Shown in pieces: positions 26,000 to 38,280 of a stretch of 64,000 bases of DNA. Position numbers and translations under genes: made by a program. Positions within the stretch are counted from its first letter, which is position 1. Every line of letters begins with the position of its first letter. The stretch comes from Trochalopteron elliotii. Lineage: Eukaryota; Chordata; Aves; Passeriformes; Leiothrichidae. The stretch spans positions 1,640,241 to 1,704,240 of the forward strand of contig JANPWX010020040.1 in assembly GCA_024734555.1 (NCBI GenBank). Direction: 5' to 3'. The notes beneath the pieces are model-generated. The model saw only the letters and a program-made list of their open reading frames with translations. It had not been told where the DNA came from and did no database searches.

Positions 26000-26400
26000 G
26001 ATCAATTCTACCCTTCCCTCGCTGCAATTTTACCGTGCAAAATGAGTATTTTAGTCTCATATTTCTAGGAACACATGCCGGTGGCTACTGTTACAATAAA
26101 ATATGAATGCTGCATTGTGGAGAAAATGACCATTAATCCTGTAATATGCAGTCATTTTTACCAATTCGGCACATTTCTTTAAATAACCAAGTACATGCAG
26201 TAGATGGAAATGCATTTAAATAAACTGAAATAGATACAGCATGAATAATTAAAGCTGGCAGGAAAGTGTGCATTGTGAGCTGCTAGTGGAAATAATTACT
26301 GATTTATCTTATTTACAATGGAGCCTCGATGCAGGATCAAAATAGTGCAAGTTAGTGAAAATGTCTTTAGACTGCTCTTATACTAGCACTAATATGTATT
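26000..26400. promoter_or_regulatory. Candidate conserved non-coding element
   Basis: This is a repeat-free, AT-rich but high-complexity block with several homeodomain-like cores and octamer-like words ('catgaataattaaagctgg', 'atggaaatgcatttaaataa'). It lacks coding frames and transposon text, which is the look of deeply conserved enhancers. This is inference from texture only; no alignment was possible. Confidence 0.3.
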
Positions 26401-27099
26401 TCATCTTGAAAGTACATCAAATAGGTTTTGGATATCTACAATGTCTGATTCTGTTCTGCTATTTCAGGGTTATGTTACCCAGCACATAAACTCTGTCAAA
26501 TAGCACTGATTTAAAGAGGAATATAATTCAAACCTGTGCCTAGTACATCAACCTGCAACATCATCTATTAACATTATCAGACACTGTAGAGTTGAGCTGA
26601 CGATATATCCCCTAAAAAACTCAGCATCTTAAATATCAGAATGTTGAAGGAAAAAGTAGATCATAAAATCAGTGAAGAAGTACTAAAGTGCGTGTACCTT
26701 TATAATATGCCAGGTTTAAAACAGACTTGTTTAATTAGAAAATAATCTACTTTGGAAATGCTGGTTCTTGAATGTTAGGCAGTTCTCGCAAACTGCTTTA
26801 GAGCCAAAAAAATCAATAATGAAATATACTTCTGATATAAGGCTGGCAAAACTGTGACTTCAATCTATCAGAAAATGTTGTACGTTAAAAAAAAAGCTAT
26901 TTTAAATTGATTTCTTGGCACATGAAAGGTTTAGGAAAAAAGTTAACAGCTTCTGATTGGTGTACCCCAATAATATAGTTGCATCATGATTACTAAATCC
27001 AAAATGAACTTGGAGGCTAATTAGCTATGTTTTAGAAGAAGGAAAACAAATAGTGATCACTCAAATAATTTAGGAGTAGCTGTAGACCAAGGAGTTGTG

Positions 27100-27316
27100 T
27101 CAAATGAAGAAGATTTCCTCGAGGAGACGACTCTCCTCCAGCTCATCTGCTCTGCTCCTGGGGCTGCAGGGGGTCTGGCACCAACAGGAGGACAGCCCAT
27201 GGCTGGCAGAGCAGGGCGTGTGTGTTTTGTTCTTGTCACAGGGTTCTCGGCAGAGGTGTCCCACAGCTGATACTGGGTTCATAGCTTCCACCAGGTCAAG
27301 AAGAGAGGCTTCATAC
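27100..27316 (-). CDS. Candidate terminal exon, phase not matching the main chain
   Basis: A good acceptor ('gtgtgtttctgtag') is followed by an open frame of 72 residues ending in a stop at 27,100. It begins YEASLLDLVEAMNPVSAVGH, passes through a Cys-rich middle (CWCQTPC) and ends ELEESRLLEEIFFI. It needs entry in phase 2, whereas exon H leaves in phase 0, so it cannot follow H directly. It could be an alternative last exon reached through an exon I did not find, or a chance open frame in a GC-richer patch. I see no polyadenylation signal at a convincing distance beyond the stop. Confidence 0.25.
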
Positions 27317-27689
27317 CTACAGAAACACACCGAGAAAAGATCTCTATTAAGATCACAGCACTGTGCAAGAACTGAATCCAGTTTTCCTGCCTCCATAAAT
27401 CAGACTAGTCCTAGATTTGTCTGAGAGAGGCCACCAGCACAGAACAAATTTTGCTGTATGGACTCCTGTCAGTAATTTTTCAGTACACAGAGGTACTGAA
27501 AAAGAGGCAAGCAAAGCATGGGTGCTCAGGTTATTTTAGGCTGTTTCATCAGCTTTTCCATTTGAGGCATGTATTGTCTTAGTTGTACTCTGGAGACTGA
27601 ACACAGACCTCAGAGAGATGATAGTCAAATACACCAAACAAGGCAGACCCATGCTGGTAATAGTAAAGTGACGTATACACATGCTGCAC

Positions 27690-27703
27690 TTTTTTTTTTT
27701 TTT
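27690..27703 (+). repeat. T14 homopolymer
   Basis: Fourteen T followed by 'ccccttttt'. No gene-linked meaning is visible. Confidence 0.9.
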
Positions 27704-28756
27704 CCCCTTTTTGAATAGACCTTTACACTTGATTTAGCTTCTCAGGGATTTGAAAACAGAAGGAGACTTTTTTATTATTGCCACAAACTACATGTGCTTC
27801 CTGTAAATCTCTGTGTACTATACAGAGTCTGTCTGGTGGAAGCACTGAAGGAACAGAATCTAAGCAAGGCAATACAAAATCAACACTTGAGGCACCAAGA
27901 GAAAAGACAAAGGTGCTAAGCATCACTCAGGCTGTCCTTTAAGTGCAAGTACAGACATGGGGGAAGGTTGCAAGCCAATGTGATCTGGCAATGCTAAATG
28001 AATAATGGCAGGTACTTGAGACAGGGACTTCTTATTAATATTCACAGAAGACAAGATTTGTTCTAAATACCAGCACAGGATTGATCATAAGAATATATTT
28101 CCTCCTGTCCAATTTTAAATGTCTTAAACACTACCATTTCCAATGCTTCCCTAGGGAACCTGGTCTTCGGTGATCTCTCAGTGATATGTAAGAGGTATCA
28201 CTCAAGAGTTTAACCCGAAAGTCTCTTTGTTCCATGCTGTTGTTAGTACCAACCTGCCTGATGTTCTCAACCCTGAAGTGATTCATACATTCAAAGACTT
28301 TCATGCACCAAACACTATTCACATTATTCACCCAAATGAAACTATCAGCACAGGTGTTCGGATCCATAGGGTACTTCTCTTGTAGGCAGAGTTCACCTAT
28401 AGCAGGGGGAAACACCACAAGCTGTTCTCAGCTTTGAGAAAATCCTCTTTTTCTAGTTTTGTGACTGTAAGAACCTAGAAAGACTAAGCAACTAAGACAG
28501 CTGGGGGAAGTTTCTGAACTCAGATGGGATGAAAAACTCTTAAGAACAAACACTTACAGCAGTTTATGGATGTGAGAGATTAGCAGTGCCCAGGGTACCT
28601 CCTAAAGGCAGACCTCCACCTGTGCTGTCCAGCAGCCTCGTGCAGCAGCAGCAGGTAAAACGTATTCCTACCCTGAACTAGCCATGCCATGAATAACACA
28701 CTTCTTTATCTCCACAAGTAAGTGCTACATCCTATCCATCATCAGAACACTGCCAC

Positions 28757-28935
28757 AGAATCATTTAGACTGGAAAAGACCTCCAAGACCATCGAGTCCA
28801 ACCTTTGACTGGTTTCTGCCCTGCCAACCAGACCAGAGCACCAAGTGCTACATGCGGTCATTTCCTGAAAGCCACCAGGGATGGTGACTCCACCACCTTC
28901 CTGGGAAGCCTATTCCAGTCCTTGACATGGTAAGT
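28757..28935 (-). mobile_element. CR1 LINE 3' end
   Basis: The plus strand starts 'cagaatcatttagactggaa' and continues 'gaccatcgagtccaacc' and 'agggatggtgactccaccac'. This is the classic antisense reading of the bird CR1 3' end and the last codons of its reverse-transcriptase frame. It is relatively well preserved. Confidence 0.88.
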
Positions 28936-30345
28936 CACTTTGTCCATAACAAAATAACTCATTTTTATGTCTGAGACACAGAGCTAACTCCCTCAGCTCA
29001 AAGGAGTTACCAGTGGTACTGATGTGTTAATACCAATGTTAATGGTGACTACTGAAGTTATGCTATAAAAGCTATTTCTTTCAATTTTTATTGTTTCTTC
29101 CAATCTGATGGTCAGTGTCATTTTCTAGTACAGTCTGACTTGATATTACTGCCTTACAGAGCTATCTCCTGTTTGACTACAGATTGTTTCCACATTCCTG
29201 CGGATGTGCTATCTTTAACCTCACAATCCAAAAGCCAATTTGCAAATTTCTTTACCACATTTTAAGCTTGTCTACATGTCTTTCTATTATCTGTCTAAGC
29301 AGCAAAAAATGAGTGGCTCAGAATGAAAAAATACATCTTTTGTTTCAACTGGATCTTGTTTGTGGCTAACTCTAAGCAAATGTGATGTCTTTTAGTTACC
29401 CTAACCAAAAAGTTCAGACAGACATGGAGTTTTGGGTAGCCAAACCAGATTATTTCAGAGAAATCTGCTGTTTGTACTAGCATTCAGAAAGTACCTTTAA
29501 AAACTGAAACTCTTCAAAGATATCTCCAACATAAAATAGAATAAAGCTGCACTGATAGCAATAACTAGCACACAGATATACAAGACTTTTCACATGGAGA
29601 AAGTTTAAGACCAGACTCTATATAGATACCTACATATGGTTTGAACCCCAAAGAAACCCAGTTAACACACACACTGCTTTCATTAGCCACACCTAAAACT
29701 TCTTTTTAGATTAATCTAGTCTAGCATACAAATGCTTATCTCCTCTGACGGTAGTGCTATCATAAAATTTCAATTTCTCCAGCAGCCACATGCAATCACA
29801 GATTAGGCAGGGGAAACCAAACCAGCCAGTGCATTTACAGCAAATGTGCAGGCCCTAGATTTCAGCAGTACCTTCAAGTTCATTTCTTCTGCAAGTTTAT
29901 CTAAGTTTTACAGCATTTCTGCTATCAGCAAGGCTAAATGATTTGGCAGATTACAAGCACAGCAAATAGCAAAGATTATGTAAAAGACCAGGTGTTGTAA
30001 ATCAGTCTATTTGACACCACAGTTATATATGCAATAAAGTGAATGAACTCTGCTAACAGAGCACTATCTGATAAAGAGAATGCTCCTTGCAGGTATTTAG
30101 TGTTTAATCCCAGGATAATGGTTTGCCCCGGTTTGTCTAAGTAACATCAGACAGCATCTGGCTGGAGGCAACAGAGTAGACCTAGAATAGTTTGAAACTT
30201 GCAAAGACAATTTTCTCACCATTTATTTGTATCTTAATATTTAAAGAGACACAGTCAGAATGCTTGAGTCCTGAAATGCCACTTTCTATAAAACCTGGGT
30301 ATGTATTCTTTGCATTACTTGAATAAAAACATAAGTAAACCCAGG

Positions 30346-30346
<1 letters not shown>

Positions 30347-30434
<88 letters not shown>
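30347..30434 (+). repeat. Perfect (ATT)n microsatellite, about 29 units
   Basis: There are 88 bases of uninterrupted ATT/TTA repeat. The reverse strand reads as a run of Ile codons and produces a false open frame (30,286-30,618). It lies in the large interval between exons H and I. Perfect repeats this long are usually polymorphic in length. Confidence 0.97.
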
Positions 30435-30435
<1 letters not shown>

Positions 30436-33244
30436 AACACTTAATGGCTTCAGTGAAGTCAAAGCTACAGGATCAGCCACCCAAGAGTCAGAACACTTCA
30501 AACAGGAAAACTGATTTGGCAAACTTGCCTTGTGAATAGTGAATGCTCTTTTAAAGCAAACTAAGGGCCAAGGGTCCCCTTGTATTGTTCCTGCTTCCAG
30601 AGGAGAAAGAAGTCCCAAACCTTCTGCAGAAGTACCAGCACTTTACATTAAACCACATACAGAAATTCCTCACGTATAGATGTTCAACCAAGCAACCAGA
30701 TGTCCCATCAGTGCTGGTGCTTACGCAGTCAGGTTTTGCCCTCCCAACAGAAGGAAAATGACATGGGCAACTGCCCCTTTAAGGATGTGATAATTCAGTG
30801 TTTCCTCACTTTTTTGGTACATTTGCCAGTGTGCTGGAAGGTCAGCGAGCAAGGGGAGTGTAACCCAGGTTCTTGTTAATGGATCCCTTGGAGTGAATTA
30901 GAATGAAATGTCACATAGTCCAATGGGTTAAAATATACTCAGACTCGGTAGGAATGTCCCGGTACCTTCCACGGGGAGGAGGGGAGGCAGATATGTGGAA
31001 CTTTCATTGCTCTGGTGGAAGGCTCCAGAAATTAGTCTGGGGGCATTTAAGGAGTCTTTGATAGCTGATGATCCCTTCACAGGGATTGCCTCTCACTTGA
31101 GTGAGTAATGCCCCAACAGATCTTCCCCCAGGGAAAGGGGGCAGTTCAACAACTGAGGGAGTTATGTAAGGAAGAGCAATTAGCACAGCAAGAAGCACCA
31201 TCTCGTCTTGCAGAATCCAAGCCCTGAGAGTTCACATCTTCTGCCTCATGCAAACTAGCATATGTACACCCAAAAACTCACCTCCTCCCTCAAGAGATGC
31301 AAACCTGGCCCCTCCACAAAGCACCCTGGCACCTCCACAAATGGGCAAATGTTATGAGTCATTAATCATTAATAGTCCAGTCTCTCACAGCATCTCTGCA
31401 ACAGACTGGAAAATAATCTCTTTTTCTGACACTTCCCCCATGTATACTTTTTCATCTAACTTTAATGAGCTTGAAAGTCTGCATGTTTCATCATGGGAGA
31501 AGAAAATTTTTTAGGTCTACAGGTTTGAATTAGAAGTCCAACTATTTAGACAGATAAAGTTTGATGAAAGTAATCTTCTAAAGTCTCCAAAAATTTCATC
31601 AGGAAACAGAACACCAAGAACTAGTGAGTGTACAAAGCAGAAGGAAGGCAGGGCCACAGGCAAGAGGATAGAGATGAGAGCAGGGAGACTAGACCACAGT
31701 AAGCTTTGAAACTCTTCTTTCAATAAAGAACTTTCACCTTTGCTTTTATTGTAGAACATAAAACTCTAAATAGAGCTCACAGAGCAGCACAGAGATGCCC
31801 AGTCTGGGAGGCTGGTACCACTGGGATCAAGCCAGTACAGCTGAGTCAGAGCAGAACTGTGACCTGGGTAGCAAAATCCACCCTAGTCAGACATTGCACA
31901 GTGCACAGTGCTGTGAAAGCATTCCCTTTATCACCTCTGCATTACTAAAACAAACTGCTAGAAATTTGTCTCCTCAGCCACTAAAACCCTTTTGGAAATT
32001 TTATTAGAAACTCTCAGCATTGGCTCTTAATTAAATAAGTATCTAGTAGAGTTTATAAACTCAAAATGTAAAGAGTTTTATAGTCTATCACTAAGATAAC
32101 AGGAAACATCATAAACCATTATGATTCTGAAAAGATTCAGAAGCCATTCACATTTTAAAAAGGAAAACAAAAATAAACTCAAGATGGCACAGACCCAAAC
32201 AGACCCCCTGTTTCCACAGTGTGTCTTTTCCACTACCCATGCAGCAGGAATACAGCTCTCTGAACATCTAGAGGTGAATCTTACTTTGTCCCATGTTTCC
32301 AAACTGAATGGGAAGGAAGGTTTTCACATGATGAACACACAAATATGGCTGATGCTCTGGGAACCATAAGACTACTTATGCCCAGGACAGTTCGTGAGAA
32401 AACACATGAAACCACTTGGTATTCCTTCTGATAAAACCTACAGGGCAATCAGAGCTCAGATAGTCCCATAATGTACAGTACCTAAAAAATGGTCAGATTA
32501 TCCAAGAATGATGCATAGAACTCGTAACTGTGCAGGATATTAGAAAGAACAGTGCTCTTGAAGGTAACCACAAAGCCTACTTGCCTCAATTGGCTGAACA
32601 GTGATGATTATTTATTTACACATTTGGGATATACCAACGGATTTTTAATGCTTTCCCATTTCCCACCGCTGGTAAAATATATTATATTTCTTACACACTG
32701 TCCAATTTTTAAACTATTGTATTTTCATATCATGCAGTCCCATTTAGCTAATAACACCATTTATTCTTTCCTGAAAAAAAAAACCCAGAACTTCAACAAG
32801 TTTTTTATTTGGAGAAGCAGCAATCTCCTTATGAGGCAAAATAACTAAACTTATTGGAGTCATAAATACACTGGCAGCAAAATACATGTGTATTTCTTTA
32901 AACAAGCAGTGTCAGGTAATATTTGATCACTGTATTTAGAGACATCTTTTCATTTACAGTCTCTGAAAATTTATTCTTCAACCATAAACATGTAGAAAAC
33001 ACATGAAATGTCTCTTTGCAAAGTGATGGCATTTAAACAAAGCATACTGGTAATATGGTTTTGTAGCTGTATAGTATAGGCTTACTTTATTTAACTGTAT
33101 ATACCAGAGGAAATAAAAAGGTTTATTTTTATACTACTGCTTATATTTTCAACATAAAGTTCAAAGTGATTTACTAATGTTACATGAATTGCCTTTGAAT
33201 TACAGTACAGTATTGTGCCTAAGTACAAAGCCTAACACTATTTT

Positions 33245-33350
33245 GTATTCATAAAACACCACCTGCCCCTAAGCACTTTACAAACGCTAAATACAGCTAA
33301 AAATACATTCAAGGGGTAGGGAACAGACCCATTTTACAGAAAATTAAACA
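33245..33350. repeat. Ancient interspersed repeat, unnamed
   Basis: It contains 'ctaagcactttacaaacgct' and 'agacccattttacagaaaat', the second being the typical 'ccattttacagatgaggaaa' end of this class of old amniote repeats. Confidence 0.45.
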
Positions 33351-34149
33351 GTTTATTGTTATGATAGAGCAAATATCAAATCACTATTTGACTGGAGCAA
33401 ACAGGGCAAATAAAAGCAGAGAAAAAACAGATGCACATAAGAAGTGGCCTGAGCAACTTCCAACTACCTCAAATATGAAGACACCACACTAGTGATATAA
33501 CCTGGGGTTATATGGAAGAAACAGCTAATCACCTACACACAAGCTAACCCAAGCACTACAGGTGAAGGGAAGAACTCAACCCAAATTAAAGGGTCCTAAG
33601 CACTTTCTGCTTTTTTAGTCTGGCATCCACAATTACGGCACAAGGGATGAGAGGTTATCTCCATGGCTTGTCATTTCAACGTCCATGTACCAACTCACTG
33701 TCCATAAATTTTTTTTTTCAACCCACAGTTTCCACAATGTCCTGTGACAAGAGCTCAGGAAATTCACTGCTGTTGACAGACATACTTTTGTTTTCTGTTT
33801 TAGTACCTTGCTAGTGTTGCCTTAAGGACTGACTGCAAATAGTCTCTTTCACGTGGTGGAATCTGGTAAAAAACAGCTGCACATCCAATTTATCTACCAC
33901 CTTCACAATTTTGCACCCCTGATCATTTTCTCAGTCTTTTCCTATCCAAAGTCATTGCTTCTTGGTCTCTCCTTAAACTGCTTCATCCTGATGATCAAAT
34001 GAATTGTTCTGTGGACTGAATTTCCTAGCTTCCACTACAGCTTTGTTGAGAGGCAAAGACCAAGCAGAATTGATACGTGGGTACAGCAATACCTATGTAT
34101 CCACAATCTGTTGAGAAATTCCAGAAAGGTTTGAACTCCACAAATCCAA

Positions 34150-34610
34150 CCACCTGCTCTGAGTTCAATATCATTCAGGCATGCTGTTGATGGGTCTTCC
34201 CCAGGCAAATTACAGTTTCATTCACTCAGTGTTGATTCACCTTTTTGGAGTTGTTTGCTACTGATATATCATTTGACTACCTGAAAGAACTTAGTATCAA
34301 AACACATGAATTTAGTAGGTCACCCAGGAGATTATCCTGTTCACTTCTCACTCCAGGTCACTGATGAAGAACCAGTCCAGTGAGTACCTCAGGGATCCCT
34401 CTGCTAAATCTAAAAAATGAACATTAAGTCACTTTGCTTGCTATCATTTAACCAGCAGTAAACCCCTAGAAGGAACTGTCCTCCAATCCTACAGAAACTT
34501 GTTTTCTTTAGCAACTTTTGGCATGGAATCTAGGGAAAAGCCTTTTGAAAATCCATCGGGCTGAGCTGATACCTCAGATTCTTTCTTCCCCACTCTCTGC
34601 TCTGTGAGAA
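34150..34610 (-). mobile_element. Old CR1 reverse-transcriptase fragment
   Basis: Antisense CR1 text is recognisable in places: 'ctccaggtcactgatgaaga', 'gtacctcagggatccctctg' and 'gggaaaagccttttgaaaat'. It is diverged and internally gapped. Confidence 0.5.
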
Positions 34611-35095
34611 TAATCCAAGTCTTAACCAGAAGGCTATTTGGCCCAGGAAACCTGAGATGAATATGTCAATGAACATTAGAGGCTGGTTGGGTAGGAAATG
34701 AAAGCTGAGAAAGAAGCTGATTTTGCAGTCATTCCCTGAAAGGCCACACATCAGGGTAAGGGAGCTTGTCTTTCATGTGTGAACTGCACCTTCAGTGACC
34801 AAAACACACCCTGGGGGGATATTCCCATGTACTGAATGTCAGGACACCAAATCAGAAAAAAAAAACCCACAACACAGTTGAAGGACAATTCATGAGGCTG
34901 AAACGCCAAGAGAAGGAACAAGATGAAATTGAGAATTAGAGACAAAGGGACTGCAACAGCCTGACATTCCCATTTTACTTTCAAGCAGGCTGGAACTCAG
35001 AGCAGATACTTCACTGTGGGACACAGGAGGAGGCAAATTTAACAATGCTATATATATGTATTTAAACCAAGTCCAGGTGGAGATATACTTCTCAC

Positions 35096-35142
35096 CTGCA
35101 ACAGGTCTGTATCTTCCAAAAGCATTTCAGAGTTTCTTAATT
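35096..35142 (-). CDS. Candidate internal exon H of the same minus-strand gene
   Basis: This 47-base exon has an excellent acceptor, 'agctttttctttaag', and a consensus donor, 'TTGCAG|GTGAGAAG'. Only one frame is open. Entered in phase 1 from exon F, it reads ELRNSEMLLEDTDLLQ and ends on a codon boundary. The pattern of Leu and Met with acidic residues suggests an amphipathic helix continuing from the end of exon F. A second possible acceptor lies seven bases further in, but it would need a different entry phase that exon F does not provide. The function is unknown. Confidence 0.48.
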
Positions 35143-35349
35143 CTTAAAGAAAAAGCTTAGACTGCAGACTATTTCAAAGCAATTAAAAAAAGACCTGAGC
35201 CTTTTATTTAAAATATATCACACAATGTAAAACAGAATATACTTATACAGTGTCCTCAGCAAGAGCCTCCTGGAGTGTTGTAAAACCCACACCCACGTAA
35301 TAGAGAGCTTACACTATCAGAGACTTTTAGAGAGCTCTCTGAGGCAGTA

Positions 35350-35520
35350 TTCACAGAATCATAACCTAGAGAAGGAAAAGACTTATTAGATCATCCAGTC
35401 CTCTCCCTGCTGACAGAACTGCTCCCTACAGTGTGCTTCCTCACATTTGTTGCTAACAATCAGCCTCTCGCTACTCTCCTTGGAAAGCCATTCCACAGCT
35501 AAATATAACTCATGCTATCA
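35350..35520 (-). mobile_element. CR1-family 3' end, older subfamily
   Basis: It begins 'cacagaatcataacctagag' and continues 'tagatcatccagtcctctcc', the antisense CR1 terminus. It then runs into less familiar sequence ('ctctccttggaaagccattc'). It lies about 200 bases upstream (in gene direction) of exon H. Confidence 0.62.
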
Positions 35521-35529
35521 TTACCATTA

Positions 35530-35665
35530 TTACTTATTTATGGGCCACAGTATAACCTAAAGGGCTTTGGTCAGGATCAGGGGGACCAACTCTAGTACCA
35601 CTTGTAAGAGCACTCCTCTCTCCAAAAGAGCATACAGTCAAAATAGGCAAGCCAAAGCCCAGTGA
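35530..35665. repeat. Ancient interspersed repeat, unnamed
   Basis: It includes 'ggtcaggatcagggggacca' and 'ccaaaagagcatacagtcaa', matching the old amniote repeat whose consensus I remember as containing 'gatcagggcccc' and 'caaagagcttacaatctaa'. It directly follows a CR1 end. Confidence 0.5.
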
Positions 35666-36599
35666 GAAACATATACCATACCATTAAGGAGATCAGAATA
35701 GTATGGGAAGTGCCACAAATGTTCCATGAATTTTTGCTTCACAATTTGGTGGGAGGAAAAGGTATGTGCCACAAATAAGAACATCTTTCTGATAGTCACC
35801 TAAAGATAAACAAAGAGGATTTTCTTCTGCCAAACTTCATCCTATTAGTTATGGCTAAAGATCTAGCCCAGTACTGAGAAATCCATCTTCTTTTTTTGAT
35901 GCAAATACACCTTAAGTATTTAAACAATGTTACATTTTTTTGTTCTGTTCCAGTCAACATTTATCTGAGCCACACGTATTTTAATATTCTCTTATAAATC
36001 AATACCTCCAGCACTGCAACAGATTTTACCACTTTTCTTCCATCTTTGACAATTTTTTTCCAGTAAGCAATCACCCAGAAATAAGCACCATATGCCCTAG
36101 AGGGGCTGCACAGAAATAGAGAGGAGATCAACTCCCTCCAGAACTCACACAGTGCTTGTCTGTGCACATTCAGCCCTTCTGCGGCTGCTTCCTTGCACCA
36201 CAGGTCCCTCCCTTACCTGTAGGTCATGCAGAGCAGTGAATTCAATGTCTCATTTTCTGGGGTTACTAACGATTATCACCAAATCATGTGGAAAGCAGCA
36301 TCAGACATTACAGCCCTTGCACAAGGGAACTTGGAGAGAAGCAGCAGAATTGAGTAACAGTATCACAGGTCTGCTAACTGAAATGTGCTGTGCTTGGCAA
36401 CATTCTGCGAGGAGGCTCCCATCCCAGCATGGTAAACACTAGTAAAGAGCTAAAGAGGACTTGGATTTGAAAGAGGCTTAGGACTCTGGTTGGCCCCTGG
36501 GCCGTTTGTAGACCAAGCAGTGCCAGTGCTCTAAAGGACACCAGATCTAGCAACAGCATCTCAAAAACCTTGTGCTCTAAGGCAGAACGGATAAAGAGA

Positions 36600-36622
36600 T
36601 TTTTTTTGCCCCCCCCCCCCCC
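36600..36622 (+). repeat. T8-G-C14 homopolymer tract
   Basis: Eight T, one G, then fourteen C in a row (36,609-36,622). The minus strand, which is the sense strand of the candidate gene, therefore carries a run of 14 G inside an intron. Such a run is prone to slippage and sequencing error. Confidence 0.95.
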
Positions 36623-36952
36623 AGTTTTTACCCTAGTTTCACCTGTGACAGCATCCAAGCAGCTGTAATTACTGAAACAAGAGTTACTGCTGCTTTCATT
36701 TCTCTTTGCTACACAAGCAGGACATTTTCATTTACCTGCTCGTCAGAGACCAACACCTGCTTTCCTCACTTTTCCACACTCCCATCTCAATGCTCTCAAT
36801 CCAGTTAACCTACCTCTTTGCAGCTGGTAACTCAGCCTTTGTTATTTCCCCACTGGACTCAGACCCTGGTGCCCTGTTACCAACCAGCCAGATGCAATTC
36901 AAAGTGCTGCTTCACTGTTTTTGTCTCCATGAGTTTTTAGTAGCTAAATAAT

Positions 36953-36982
36953 AACTAACTAACTAGCTAACTAACTAACTAG
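36953..36982 (+). repeat. (AACT)n tetranucleotide repeat
   Basis: Seven AACT units with one interruption ('agct') in the middle. It is short but clear. Confidence 0.9.
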
Positions 36983-38199
36983 TGGCAAAGAATAATAAAC
37001 ACCACAAATCATTTCTTTTAAGGTATGGCTGCAGGCTGCAGCTGAATTGGCATAAGTGAAGTTGTAATAATTCTGGAAGGAGGAGGGAGAACAATGACAT
37101 GAGTGCTGGGAAGTAAAGAAACCTTTTAAATCAGATCTGCCAGTGACAGAAGAATAATTCAGAATGAAGTTTTTGTACAAAAGAGAGAAATTACAGAACC
37201 AGGTAACTACCACAGAGTTTAACAACTGCCTTCTGCAATCACTCTGTTTGTATTGTCCTTCTCTCCCCTCCCACACAGCCACTTCTGTGTCATCAAGTCT
37301 GAAAGCTATTCAGATCAGAAAATGAACCTTGGTGTATGTACAACACCTGGGGCCCTGATTCTGCTGTGATATTACATAACAACTTTGCACTTCAGAGCAC
37401 ACTTAGCTTTTATTCCTTTTAAGCACTCTGTCATCACATCACATCTTCAGCAAGATCTTCACTCTTTATTGTTCTGGGCCAAAACTAAGCTGTCATCATC
37501 TTTTCTGCCATACTTCATCCCCCTACATCTCTTGCCTTAACAGCCTTTCTTTTCAATTTTTTACTTACAAGTTTGTCCCCAAGCACCCTTCCCCTCAAAG
37601 CAAACTCTAATTCAATGAATCATCTTCAAAACCATGCCTTTTCTCTTTTATAATGTACTAAAGCCTCTGACAAAGGGTTGCATATGTAAGTCATGGTACA
37701 ATCCTGCACCTCCTCTCTGCCACCTCAGTGCTACTCCTCAGTTTTGATTTCTTTTCCACTTTTCACCTTTTCTTCCTAGCACACTTTCAGCAAAGCTGGG
37801 ACTACCTCACCCTAGAATGTTGTGAGTATTAAATAACTACATAACAATTTTAAGGGGCATGGCTTAGGGGAAAAAGAGCCCCACCAGATACAGCTTGCAA
37901 AGTCTATCGCCATTTACATGGATTAGCAACTTGTCTTTTTCGCAAGCTCAGTCCAAATTCCCAGCCGCCAGATAATAAATCAACTTTTTGCTTCAGTTGT
38001 ACAGTCATTGGGAGATCTGCATAGTTTTAGGTCAAGCATTTATACCCTTTTTATGATTGCAAAGTTTCTTACCTTGTCATTTAGTTACTGAACTGTGAGC
38101 TTTCACTGACTTTCTAACCATTGTGGCAAGAACTGCGAGTAGCTGGGCAAGATTTAAAACCTCACTGAGCAGAGGAGCAAAATCAGACTGCAGTAATTT

Positions 38200-38280
38200 A
38201 AAGTATATACAGGGGTGGAATCGTGACCCTATGGAAGCCAATGGATGTTCTGCCACCATTTCACTGGGGTTAGCTTTCTT
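38200..38280. repeat. Ancient repeat piece with self-complementary halves
   Basis: 'tatggaagccaatggatgtt' and 'caccatttcactggggttag' look like the two halves of the old 'ttgaagtcaatgg...ccattgacttcaa' repeat common in bird and reptile DNA. A related piece ('ggggccctgattctgctgtg') is at 37,350. Confidence 0.38.

Noticed and set aside
28131..28418. 95-codon minus-strand frame preceded by a fine acceptor (tttccccctgctatag)
   Set aside because: No convincing donor, no fitting phase from exon H, and the peptide is not recognisable; it could be reconsidered if transcripts are found.
30286..30618. 110-codon minus-strand frame with a long Ile run
   Set aside because: It is created by the ATT microsatellite.
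36217..36256. Exon-like segment with a perfect donor (CAG|GTAAGG), peptide NETLNSLLCMTYR
   Set aside because: It would fit between exons F and H in phase only with a second-choice acceptor in H, its own acceptor has almost no pyrimidine tract, and joining F directly to H gives a better acceptor and a smoother peptide.
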